Shown here: positions 54,795 through 62,385 of the stretch, piece by piece
Layout: every line of letters starts with the position of its first letter
Position numbering within the stretch: position 1 is the stretch's first letter
NCBI GenBank assembly: GCA_035527715.1
Contig: DATKZY010000157.1
Span: forward strand, 1 to 62,461
DNA from: DSUN01 sp035527715
GTDB taxonomy: Bacteria > Planctomycetota > PUPC01 > DSUN01
Direction: 5' to 3'
Length of the DNA: 62,461 nt
The notes under the pieces: model-generated
The model's input: only the letters and a program-made list of their open reading frames with translations
Database searches by the model: none
What the model was told of the DNA's origin: nothing
Translations under genes and position numbers: made by a program

Positions 54795-56861
54795 TCAGAA
54801 GTCGCTTTGGGTCCGCAGCCGGTCGATCTGCGGCCCAAGTTCCTTGTCGGCCTCGACCGCGCCGCCAAACGAGTCGCGCCGGATCACGCGCCGCAGCGGC
54901 GAGAGATCCTTGACCCTCGGGCACCCCTTCACCTTCACGCGGCTGAGGCGGGGGAGCGAGGCGAGCGGGGCCAGGTCGGCCAACTCCCGGCAATCGGACA
55001 GATCGAGCCAGTGGAGACCCTTCAACGCGGCCAGTGGCCGCAGATCGGTGAGGCCCTCCGAACCCGTGAGCCGAAGCTGGGTGAGGGCGGACAACCTGGC
55101 CACGGGCCGGATGTCGGCGAGCCGCTTGCACCCGGACAGGCTCAGTTCCTCAAGGGCCGTCAGGTTTGCCAGAGGGCCCAGATCGGTGAGGTCCGGGCAC
55201 GGGTCGAGGCGGAGGGTCTTCAATGACTTCAAGTTCGCGAGAGGCTTCAGGTCGGCGACGCGAGGGCACCTCCAAACGCTCAGGTGGCTCAGCTTGGCGT
55301 TGGGTGGAAACGACGGCAGGACACTCAGTTGCTCGAAGGCGGACACGTCGAGGCGCGTGAGTTCAGCCAGGGCCCCCAAAGGGCTGAGATCCGTCACCCG
55401 GGGACAGCCGGTCAGGTACAACTCCTCGAGGGCGTTGAGCGACGCGAGCGGGGCCAGGTTGGCGACGGCGGGGCAGTGCTCAATGCGGAGCGTACGCAGG
55501 TTACGAAGGTCGCCGATGCCTCTCAGGTCGGACAGTCGCGGGCACCGCTGAATGCTCAGCGACGTGAGACCCTGGAGCTTCGGGAGGGGCGGGATGGCCG
55601 ATGCTTCGTCGAGGGACCTGAGTTCGAGCGTTCGCAGTTCTCCCAGCTCACTGAGGAAGGCCAGTTGCGACCTCATAGGTCCGCAGACGTGGAGAGACCG
55701 AAGTCGCGTCAGGCTCCGAAGCGGCGACAGGTCCCGTACTTTGCTGTTGCCCCGCAGGAAGAGGAAGAGGTTCTCCAGCCTGGTGAGGCGCGCGAGGGGC
55801 GAGAGGTCGCGGACATTGGTCTCGGGCCAGAGGGAGAGAGAGAGCCGCCGTATCCCCGTCAGGCGCCCCAGCGGCGAGAGGTCCTCGACCCTGCGGTTAT
55901 GCACCAGGCGGAGTTGCAGGTCGGCCAGGTGCGTCATCCGCCCGATCAGCTCAAGGTCCGGCACAACGGGGCCGAGTTCGAGGCTGAGGGCCACCAACTC
56001 GGCCATACCGGCCAGCGGACCCAGGTCCGCCGCCTCGCACCCGGGCAGGAGGAGCTTGCGGAGCTTTGTCAGCCCACGGAGCGGCGCCAGGTCCACCGGC
56101 GTTGGCGGCCAGTCCAGCCAGAGCTGAAGCGAGCGGAGTTCCGTCAGATTCGCCAGTGGCCGCAGGTCGAGCCGGTCGTCGGGGGACTCGATGGACAGCA
56201 CGCGTAGGTTCCTCAGCTCTCCGAGCGGCGTCGTATCCTCGAACCCGGGGTCGTCGCGCTTCTCTCGGTCGGGACTCATGCGGACATGGATGGAGAGCGA
56301 GCTGAGGGATTTCGCCGCGCGAAGGACCTGCGGAGGAGGCGGCCGGTTCCACAAGTCGAATCTCAGCGCGTAGAGGCCGGGACACCGAGCGATGAAATCC
56401 TCCAGCCCAGCGAACGGCGGCCCGGCGAAGGCCAGGTTGAGGGCAACTCGCGTGTTGGCCGGCATCGGCGGCAGGAGACGAAGGCTGGCCCCGTCACACC
56501 AGATGGCGAGCGGACTCACCCCGTCGGCAAGGGCCTTCTGCAAGCGCTTCAGATCGCCGTCCTTGACGAGCACGTGGGCCAGGCGCGGCGGGCCGCCATC
56601 GGTGCTGACGTGAAGGCAGAAGTCCTTCTCGCCTACCTGGAGATCTGCCCCTCGCTCGTAGGGGAACGTCGCCCAGTGGCCAGCCTGAATCCATTCGCCC
56701 GGCACGAAGAGGCCGGCCTGGGTCCGTCCATCCGCACACCGAATGTTCACGGCGGCGGCCTCGGGGACAGGGCCGGGCACAGGCTCCGCGGCACGGCTCG
56801 CAATTGCGAGAGCCGCGAAGCACAAGGCGCCGGCACATGAGACCCACGGCCTGGCGGTCAC
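54795..56861 (-). CDS. Exported leucine-rich repeat protein
   Basis: I chose GTG 56861, which has a perfect AAGGAGG six bases upstream and opens a signal peptide (WVSCAGALCFAALAIASRA); ATGs further upstream lack a good ribosome binding site. The 688-aa protein has a beta-rich N-terminal part (about 30-200). About 19 leucine-rich repeats of 22-25 residues follow, of the type L-x-x-L-x-x-L-x-L-x-x-C-P-x-L-x-D-L-x-P-L (for example LANLKSLKTLRLDPCPDLTDL). It is the odd member of the glutamine-amidotransferase cluster and may be an insertion. Function unknown. Confidence 0.85.
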   Translation of the reverse strand: MTARPWVSCAGALCFAALAIASRAAEPVPGPVPEAAAVNIRCADGRTQAGLFVPGEWIQAGHWATFPYERGADLQVGEKDFCLHVSTDGGPPRLAHVLVKDGDLKRLQKALADGVSPLAIWCDGASLRLLPPMPANTRVALNLAFAGPPFAGLEDFIARCPGLYALRFDLWNRPPPPQVLRAAKSLSSLSIHVRMSPDREKRDDPGFEDTTPLGELRNLRVLSIESPDDRLDLRPLANLTELRSLQLWLDWPPTPVDLAPLRGLTKLRKLLLPGCEAADLGPLAGMAELVALSLELGPVVPDLELIGRMTHLADLQLRLVHNRRVEDLSPLGRLTGIRRLSLSLWPETNVRDLSPLARLTRLENLFLFLRGNSKVRDLSPLRSLTRLRSLHVCGPMRSQLAFLSELGELRTLELRSLDEASAIPPLPKLQGLTSLSIQRCPRLSDLRGIGDLRNLRTLRIEHCPAVANLAPLASLNALEELYLTGCPRVTDLSPLGALAELTRLDVSAFEQLSVLPSFPPNAKLSHLSVWRCPRVADLKPLANLKSLKTLRLDPCPDLTDLGPLANLTALEELSLSGCKRLADIRPVARLSALTQLRLTGSEGLTDLRPLAALKGLHWLDLSDCRELADLAPLASLPRLSRVKVKGCPRVKDLSPLRRVIRRDSFGGAVEADKELGPQIDRLRTQSDF

Positions 56862-56924
56862 GGGATGCCTCCTTGCGGGGCGCCATCTCCTGGTTTCCTC
56901 GAGCTGGCGCATTCCCCTCTTACC

Positions 56925-56962
56925 CCGAACACCGATCACCAAACATCGAACACCGTTCCTCA
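56925..56962. repeat. GAACACCGATCACC-type repeat in the purF-LRR spacer
   Basis: Phrases CGAACACCGATCACC and ATCGAACACC alternate just downstream of the purF stop (56960-56962). It is a third short-unit family placed at a gene border in the same cluster. Confidence 0.5.
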
Positions 56963-58357
56963 CCGGCATTCCATCCCCAACTTCTCGACCGCCTCAGTGA
57001 CCTGGCACGGGTAGTTGCCGGTGAAGCAGGCGTTGCAGTAGTCCTCGGGCGGGCCGGTGACGGCGGAGAGGAGGCCCTCGACGCTGAGGTAGCCCAGACT
57101 GTCGGCGCCGATGAACCGGCGAATCTCGTCCACCGTCCGCCCGTTGGCCGCCAGCTCCTCGCACGTGGGGAAGTCTATGCCGAAGAAGCAGGGGTTGCGA
57201 ATCGGCGGGCTGGAGATGCGCACGTGAATCTCCTTCGCCCCCGCCTCGCGGAGGAGGCCGAGGCGCGAGCGCGACGTGGTGCCGCGGACGATCGAGTCGT
57301 CCACGACGACGACGCGCTTGCCGCGGACGACGTCGGCGATGGCGTTGAGCTTGATGCGGACGCCGAGGCCGCGGCGGCTCTCGGCGGGCTGGATGAAGGT
57401 GCGGCCGACGTAGTGGTTGCGGATGAAGCCGTAGTCGAAGGGGATGCCGCTGGCCCGCGCGTAGCCGAGGGCGGCGGGGATGCCGGAGTCGGGCACCGCC
57501 GTCACCACGTCGGCCTCAGCCGGCTGCTCCGCCGCCAGCCGCTCGCCCAGGCGCTGCCGCACCATGTGGCACGTGTCGCCGAACACCCGGCTGTCGGGAC
57601 GGGCGAAGTAGACGTGCTCGAAGATGCAGTGGGCCTTCTTGACGGCCTCGGGCGGCACGAAGCGGCTGCTGGTGATGCCCCGCTGATCTATGGTGAGCAC
57701 TTCGCCCGGCTCGACGTCGCGGACGTAGCGGGCGCCGAGGAGGTCGAAGGCGCAGGTCTCGCTGGCGACGACGGGCGAGCAGCGCAGCTCGCCGAGCGAC
57801 AGGGGGCGGAAGCCGTGGCGGTCGCGGGCCACGATGAGCCGGTTCCTGGTCATCAGCAGCAGCGAGAAGGCGCCCTCGAGGTGGGCCAGGCAGTGCTCGA
57901 CGTGGTCGGGGCGGCCCAGGTGGTCGGGGTCGGCCATCAGGTGGACGATGATCTCGCTGTCGGTGCTGGTCTGGAAGATCGAGCCGCGGGCCTCGTAGTA
58001 GCGGCGGAGCGCGCGGGCGTTGGTGAGCGTGCCGTTGTGGGCGACGGCGATGAGGCCCTTCGAGTACTCGATGACGAGGGGCTGGACGTTCTGGGGCTTG
58101 GGCGAGCCGGTGGTGGAGTAGCGGACGTGGCCGATGGCCATGTGGCCGGGCAGGCCGGCAAGGTCGTCGCCCCTCACCACCTCGTCGAGGTGGCCCATGC
58201 CGCGTTTCGAGCGCATCTCGCGGTCGTCGGACACGACGATGCCGGCGCTCTCCTCGCCGCGGTGCTGGAGCGAGTAGAGGCCGAGGTAGGCCTTCTGCGC
58301 GGCCCCATCGTAGCCGTAGATGCCGAACAGGCCACAGGCTTCGCGCGCGTCGCTCAT
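56960..58357 (-). CDS. purF: Amidophosphoribosyltransferase
   Basis: PurF commits PRPP to purine synthesis by transferring glutamine-derived ammonia. ATG 58357 gives 465 aa. A short propeptide (MSDAREA) precedes the N-terminal nucleophile Cys8 in CGLFGIYGYDGAA, so processing is expected. The glutaminase part shows HNGTLTN and GHVRYSTTG. The phosphoribosyltransferase part has the PRPP loop VVVVDDSIVRGTTS. The end is cysteine-containing (DYCNACFTGNYPC), compatible with the iron-sulfur class. The start overlaps the NrpR-like gene's stop (ATGA), so the regulator and PurF are translationally coupled. Confidence 0.97.
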   Translation of the reverse strand: MSDAREACGLFGIYGYDGAAQKAYLGLYSLQHRGEESAGIVVSDDREMRSKRGMGHLDEVVRGDDLAGLPGHMAIGHVRYSTTGSPKPQNVQPLVIEYSKGLIAVAHNGTLTNARALRRYYEARGSIFQTSTDSEIIVHLMADPDHLGRPDHVEHCLAHLEGAFSLLLMTRNRLIVARDRHGFRPLSLGELRCSPVVASETCAFDLLGARYVRDVEPGEVLTIDQRGITSSRFVPPEAVKKAHCIFEHVYFARPDSRVFGDTCHMVRQRLGERLAAEQPAEADVVTAVPDSGIPAALGYARASGIPFDYGFIRNHYVGRTFIQPAESRRGLGVRIKLNAIADVVRGKRVVVVDDSIVRGTTSRSRLGLLREAGAKEIHVRISSPPIRNPCFFGIDFPTCEELAANGRTVDEIRRFIGADSLGYLSVEGLLSAVTGPPEDYCNACFTGNYPCQVTEAVEKLGMECR

Positions 58358-59364
58358 ACCGCGGCGCCCCCGACCAAGGCCCCAAGCTCTCGGAAGGACG
58401 TGAGGCGCTCGAACTCGAACAGCCCGGTGAGCGCGCGGTTCCGCGTGGGGATGCCGGCCTCCTCGACGGCCGCCAGGGGGTTCAGCCCGCCGACGACGAC
58501 CAGGCCGGCCCGCCCCTCGGGCACCGGGATCTCGAGGAGCGGTCGGTTGGGCTTCCCGACCAGCAGGATCCCGCCCAGACCGATCTGCGCGAGCCGGGCG
58601 CAGACCTTCCGCACGCGCGGCACCGCCACGGCCGGGATCTCGCGGAAGCTCGCCCCGATCACCCCCTGCCCCGTTCGCGCCGCCTCGCGCACCGTCGTCA
58701 TGCGGCCGCTGATGAAGACCTCGAGCGGGTCCAGGCTCGTCCCGTCGTAGTGGATCATCTCGGTGAACCGCGCGGGCTGTCCGCCCGAAACCTCGAGCAG
58801 GCCGGCGAATCGTGAGGCCGCGGGAATCCCCTCCGACAGCAGAATCCCGTTGATACTCACGCTGCAAACGGTGCCCACGGCAAACTGTCCCTCCGGCGCG
58901 GTGTAGCGCCCAAGGGTCTCCCCCGGACGCGCGACCGCCACGAAGCGGCCCATCCCAAGGTCCGCCTCGAACACCACGGTCATCTCGGCGACGGCCCGGG
59001 CGATGTGGTCCGCGGGAATCGTCGAGTAGTTGATGATGATCGTTCCGCAGCGCCGTCGGGCCTGGAAGGTCATCTGGCACGCCAACTCATCCATCTTCGC
59101 CGCGATGAACCCCACCTTCTCGGCCACAAACGAGTTCGCCACCTCTTGCTGGCCGAGCGGCGTGATCTCGCGGCCCTTCTTCCCGCAACTGCGCGTCATC
59201 CCCGCCTGGTCGAGCATCGCCAGGTAGTAGCGCACCGTCCGCTGGCTCATGTCGATGCCCATGGCCTCCAGGTCGCGCGCAAGCCGGCTCGCACCCAATG
59301 GCCTGCCGGCATCGCGCAGCGCCCGGAGAATGCTCGCCGCACGCCTCTTCGCCCTTGCATCCAC
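58354..59364 (-). CDS. NrpR-like transcriptional regulator (winged helix + DUF128/NrpR domain)
   Basis: The 336-aa protein has an N-terminal winged helix (residues about 5-75, with the recognition region MSQRTVRYYLAMLDQAGM) of the RNase R-associated type. A single NrpR/DUF128 domain follows (about 85-330). NrpR represses nitrogen-assimilation genes in methanogens and is released by 2-oxoglutarate; archaeal forms often have two such domains, here there is one. GTG 59364 is preferred with GGAGGAG upstream. It overlaps purF by 4 bp and heads a cluster of glutamine-using genes. A consensus promoter and a palindrome lie upstream. Regulation of the cluster is inference. Confidence 0.85.
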   Translation of the reverse strand: MDARAKRRAASILRALRDAGRPLGASRLARDLEAMGIDMSQRTVRYYLAMLDQAGMTRSCGKKGREITPLGQQEVANSFVAEKVGFIAAKMDELACQMTFQARRRCGTIIINYSTIPADHIARAVAEMTVVFEADLGMGRFVAVARPGETLGRYTAPEGQFAVGTVCSVSINGILLSEGIPAASRFAGLLEVSGGQPARFTEMIHYDGTSLDPLEVFISGRMTTVREAARTGQGVIGASFREIPAVAVPRVRKVCARLAQIGLGGILLVGKPNRPLLEIPVPEGRAGLVVVGGLNPLAAVEEAGIPTRNRALTGLFEFERLTSFRELGALVGGAAV

Positions 59365-59429
59365 GCTGACTCGCTCCTCCGTTTCCCCCGTGGACTCGCG
59401 CCGCGGCCGGTCGTCGCCTCCGCGCTGCG

Positions 59430-59458
59430 ATGATACCGGCTCCTTGCCCAATAGTCAA
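59430..59458 (-). promoter_or_regulatory. Promoter of the NrpR-like gene and cluster
   Basis: Minus strand: TTGACT (59453-59458), 17-bp spacer, TATCAT (59430-59435). A palindrome touches its upstream side. Confidence 0.65.
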
Positions 59459-59481
59459 CCGGAATTGACGAATATTGCCGG
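59459..59481. promoter_or_regulatory. Candidate operator, imperfect palindrome CCGGnAnT-N7-AnTnCCGG
   Basis: The 23-bp sequence directly upstream of the -35 box is an imperfect inverted repeat with both CCGG ends. Position fits autoregulation by the NrpR-like protein. The published archaeal operator (GGAA-N6-TTCC) is not present as such. Confidence 0.3.
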
Positions 59482-59537
59482 CTTTCAGCGCGATGCAAGC
59501 CCCACGCAGAGCCCTAGCCACAGGCCGCCTCCTATGC

Positions 59538-59618
59538 GGCAATGCCCTCCGCATGAAACCGGCGTGTTACGGCATTGCGGACCGTGATTGCAGCACGCCA
59601 CCGACGTAATATCGGTGG
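59538..59618. other. Two small palindromes in the divergent spacer
   Basis: GCAATGCC near 59539 pairs with GGCATTGC near 59570 across a wide loop. A perfect stem CCACCGA-CGTAATA-TCGGTGG lies at 59598-59618. They may be binding sites or terminator-like structures; no ORF is supported between 59482 and 59863. Confidence 0.35.
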
Positions 59619-59714
59619 TTTATGGCACACGCCCACTTGCGGCAAGCCTGCCCACCCTTCTCACTACTATGGGGAAATTGTCCCGTGATCTGCCCCAGTG
59701 TGCGGGTCCTTCAC

Positions 59715-59742
59715 TTGACACTCCCTTCCCGACCACCATAAT
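59715..59742 (+). promoter_or_regulatory. Sigma-70 promoter before the orphan small ORF
   Basis: TTGACA (59715-59720), 16-bp spacer, CATAAT (59737-59742). It points into the ORF at 59864, leaving a leader of roughly 110 nt. Confidence 0.55.
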
Positions 59743-59863
59743 AGGCAGGCGTTGCCGTTTCTGGACATTCAGGAGGCGTCGGCTTCTCGGCGGAGGAACC
59801 GATGCCAGCGGTGTTCGGTGGGCGCCGCGCCAAGCCGTTCGGGAGGCGAAGGGAGTCGCAGCC

Positions 59864-60226
59864 ATGCGCTTGAGTCGGCGGAACGCGAACGAGGTGTCGC
59901 AGACCTTCAACCGGTCCCGCGACGTGGCGCCCAGCTCGGGCATCTACACCTTCGTGGACAAGCTGAAGGTCGGCCTCCAGGAGCTCATGGCCGGCAGCCG
60001 CAACTTCTCCCTCGCCACGATAGCCCGCCAGCACATCTTCGCCCTCACCCAGGGGGCCGCCCGAGTCTCCGGCATCGAATACGTGATGGACGCCTGCCGC
60101 CCACAGGCCGAAGCTATCATTGACGCCTCGCCTTCCGCAGGCAAGGGCAAGAACTGGGGAGGGACTCCCCGCAAGGAGTTCCTCCCCAGCCCCTCCTCAA
60201 CAACTCGCCGTGCAAGAGTGGGTTGA
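59864..60226 (+). CDS. Orphan small protein, family not recognised
   Basis: ATG 59864 is preceded by AAGGGA, and a promoter lies upstream. The first 87 residues look like a real protein (SGIYTFVDKLKVGLQELMAG, SLATIARQHIFALTQGAARV), mostly helical. The last 30 residues are encoded by a strong 15-bp hairpin (60154-60189) and low-complexity sequence, so the natural end may have been overrun by an inserted palindrome. The IS end at 60285-60298 follows. It could be a remnant of a mobile element passenger gene. Confidence 0.45.
   Translation: MRLSRRNANEVSQTFNRSRDVAPSSGIYTFVDKLKVGLQELMAGSRNFSLATIARQHIFALTQGAARVSGIEYVMDACRPQAEAIIDASPSAGKGKNWGGTPRKEFLPSPSSTTRRARVG
60154..60189. terminator. Strong hairpin at the end of the small ORF
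   Basis: CTGGGGAGGGACTCC pairs with GGAGTTCCTCCCCAG (14 of 15) around a CCGCAA loop. It is either a terminator or a repeat palindrome inserted into the reading frame. Confidence 0.5.
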
Positions 60227-60284
60227 ACAGCGCAGCGGGGGCGGGCGAAAACCACTGCGACGGGCACAATAGTCAATGGAAGCG

Positions 60285-60298
60285 GCGTTGTAGTGCTA
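60285..60298. mobile_element. Solo terminal repeat of the IS701-type element
   Basis: GCGTTGTAGTGCTA matches the inverted repeat of the IS at 5337-6534. No transposase lies beside it. Its outer TAG, read on the minus strand, supplies the stop codon of the TIR/zinc-ribbon gene. Confidence 0.6.
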
Positions 60299-61807
60299 CG
60301 CGCAGGCGTCCGGCCCCGCCAGGCCTTTGGACTGCATGACGACCAACTCGACCTGCCTCGCGGTCCAGCCGTCGAGCCCCAATTCCTCCGCCCTCTTCGT
60401 GAGGAAGCCACGCTCGACGTCGTTGATGGTGTCGTCCACCAGGACACCTTCGACGAGGCGTGCGTAGTCGATCACGTTCGGCGGCGCGCACCGGCGTTCA
60501 GTCTCTTCGGCCTCCGCGGCGTTGAGCCCGAGAGCCAGGCGCTTCTTGTCCAGCAGTTCGCGCTCGCGGACGTTCACGACGCCGTCGAGGTAGGCACCGG
60601 AGCAGAGAACCCGGTACTCCTCGCACGCGCGGCGGTGCTCGTCGGTCTGCCCGGTGGTTTGGTGCTGGACGCGGGTCTCGCAGTACGGGCAGATGCGGAA
60701 GGCGGGAGCGAGGGCGCGATAGCAGGCCTGGCAGATGAGCTTGAGAGCCGAGCCGCACCCAGGGCAGTAGTTCCATGCCTGTGTCGTCTCGCGGCCGCAC
60801 ACCGGGCAGGCCACCAGGTTCCGTTCCTCCTCGGGCACGACGTCGACGACCTGTTTGGCACCCGCAAGCTCGCAGTCGTAAAGGAAAAGCTTCGTCCAGT
60901 ACGCCACTTGGCTGGCATCGTCTTGCCGCAGGCGGTCCGAGAGGCGCGGGTCCTTCGATTCGTCGTAGCACAGGGTCAGCCTCTCCCAGTCCACCTGCCG
61001 GATCATCTGGAGGTTCGAGGTGAGCTGGCGCCGAAGCTCCTCGAACAGCTCGGTGTCCGAGTAGAGGTGCAGCATCTCGTCGAGGTCGAAGTTCTCGACC
61101 GTGCGCCGGCCGCGGCCGATATGGCGCTCGGCCCCGCGGAGCCTCGCGAGCAGATTGGGGTCTGCCGACCGCGACTGGGCGTCCGCGAGAAGCTTCTTCG
61201 TGGCCTTCTCGAGGAGCTGGCCGCAGGCCCTGACGCTGGGGCACCAGTCCTGGCGGCTGAGGAGGAGCTCCATCTGAGCAAGGTCGCGCTCGAACTCGTT
61301 GGGGCTCGTCAGGCTTGGCGGCCGCGGTGCCTGCCGCGGGGGTTGAGGTGGCGCGCTCGAGGCAGCGGGGGAAGCCTGCGCGCCCGCACCCGCGCTGTCC
61401 CCACCCTTTGCCAGCAGGCGCCGCACGGCTTCCACGAGCTCGTGCACGTGGCCCTCGATGGGGCCGCGAAAGGCATCGAGCCAATGCGCCGACGTGATGA
61501 AGTACTCCAGCGACAGCGACGGCTGCACATCCTCGGTGCGGAACGGCACGATGGACACGCCCTTGCTCACGGCGCGCTCGAGTTCGCGGAGGACGTGCGG
61601 GGACTGGTTCGAGTGGGACGAGAAGATGAAGACCATGGCCCGGCTGAAGCCGATGGCCTCAACGATGGCCGCGCCGTACATGGCGCCCGGCATCACGTCC
61701 CGCGGCGCAACCCAGCACTTGATGCCGCCTTGCTCCAGGGCATCGCAGACCTGCTGCGCGACGGCCTTGTCCTCAGCGGAATGGCTGATGAAGACATCGT
61801 GCCCCAT
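60296..61807 (-). CDS. TIR - zinc ribbon - TerB-like protein
   Basis: The 503-aa protein has an N-terminal TIR domain (about residues 3-130) with VFISHSAEDKAVAQQVCDAL, KCWVAPRDVMPG and SPHVLRELERAV, whose glutamate fits the NADase position. A Pro/Ala/Ser linker follows (about 140-175), then a helical region, then two zinc ribbons (CPVCG...CPGCG and CQAC...CPYC, about 345-395). The end has two TerB-like helical repeats (YLDGVVNVRERELLDKKR and LVDDTINDVERGFLTKR). Its stop codon is formed by an IS end, so the C-terminus may be shortened. A promoter is at 61895-61923. Probably a defence or signalling TIR; no partner seen. Confidence 0.82.
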   Translation of the reverse strand: MGHDVFISHSAEDKAVAQQVCDALEQGGIKCWVAPRDVMPGAMYGAAIVEAIGFSRAMVFIFSSHSNQSPHVLRELERAVSKGVSIVPFRTEDVQPSLSLEYFITSAHWLDAFRGPIEGHVHELVEAVRRLLAKGGDSAGAGAQASPAASSAPPQPPRQAPRPPSLTSPNEFERDLAQMELLLSRQDWCPSVRACGQLLEKATKKLLADAQSRSADPNLLARLRGAERHIGRGRRTVENFDLDEMLHLYSDTELFEELRRQLTSNLQMIRQVDWERLTLCYDESKDPRLSDRLRQDDASQVAYWTKLFLYDCELAGAKQVVDVVPEEERNLVACPVCGRETTQAWNYCPGCGSALKLICQACYRALAPAFRICPYCETRVQHQTTGQTDEHRRACEEYRVLCSGAYLDGVVNVRERELLDKKRLALGLNAAEAEETERRCAPPNVIDYARLVEGVLVDDTINDVERGFLTKRAEELGLDGWTARQVELVVMQSKGLAGPDACA

Positions 61808-61894
61808 GTCGCCCCTCTCTCTGGCCCTTCGCGCCGCCGCTAGTGACCGTGCCTGCCTTCAGCGCCGGCCCCGTGGGCTTGTTGGGCCGCTGCA

Positions 61895-61923
61895 ATGATA
61901 GCGCAGCGTTCCGGACGTGTCAA
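61895..61923 (-). promoter_or_regulatory. Consensus promoter of the TIR/zinc-ribbon gene
   Basis: Minus strand: TTGACA (61918-61923), 17-bp spacer, TATCAT (61895-61900), about 90 bp before ATG 61807. Confidence 0.65.
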
Positions 61924-62003
61924 GCCTCGTCCGGCTCATCCGTTTCTGCGATCCCTGCCGCGGCTTCGGCCTGGGTCTCCACGGGCCGAGGCCAGCCCCT
62001 ACC

Positions 62004-62131
62004 GGGGTCATGCTGAGCGAAGCGAAGCATCTCTCCTGGCCCAGGGGTGCAAGCCCATCTCCGAAGGCTCGTTACGCTTCCCAGGCCGGTAGAGATTCTT
62101 CGCTCCGTGCCACTTCGCTCAGAATGACCCC
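62004..62131. repeat. MITE-like inverted repeat (GTCATGCTGAGCGAAG type)
   Basis: The left end GGGGTCATGCTGAGCGAAGC pairs with the right end GCTCAGAATGACCCC, and AGCATCTCT with AGAGATTCT further in. The phrase is a widespread intergenic repeat in environmental bacteria. No ORF is present. It would form a long imperfect hairpin. Confidence 0.65.
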
Positions 62132-62180
62132 GGGTGTGCGGTGTTGTGCGGTGTCAAATCCTCAAGCGTCAATGATCGGG

Positions 62181-62258
62181 GATCGGGGTCAGACCTCAAT
62201 TTTCAATTTTCTGTTTGTCGGACCGTGGTTGGGGGTCGGGATCGGGGTCAGACCTCAA
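62181..62258. repeat. Two direct copies of GATCGGGGTCAGACCTCAA
   Basis: Identical 19-mers at 62181-62199 and 62240-62258, 59 bp apart. GGGGTCAGACCTC is a phrase often seen flanking REP-associated transposases in other bacteria, but no such gene is in the window. The remainder of 61924-62385 has no ORF. Confidence 0.6.
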
Positions 62259-62385
62259 GGGCGTGTTGCCCAAATCCCACGATTTCCCTTTAGGTTGACG
62301 ATTCTGGTCTTGACGCCGTACCCCGCGGCATGCTACAGAAGGGCAGTGCTTGTGGGAGTGGCAACTGCCCGGAGTTCCCGCCGCC

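Noticed and set aside
56862..56969. Longer N-terminus for the LRR protein from ATG 56969 or 56912
   Set aside because: GTG 56861 has AAGGAGG at ideal spacing and opens the signal peptide; the longer forms put charged residues before it and the longest overlaps purF.
58358..59080. PurF with a 240-residue extension
   Set aside because: PurF needs a free N-terminal cysteine after a short propeptide, which MSDAREA-C at 58357 provides; the extension is out-of-frame sequence of the NrpR-like gene.
59864..60298. Second full IS701 copy between the NrpR-like gene and the TIR gene
   Set aside because: Only one 14-bp end is present, no transposase motif is found, and the space back to the NrpR-like gene is too short for the element.
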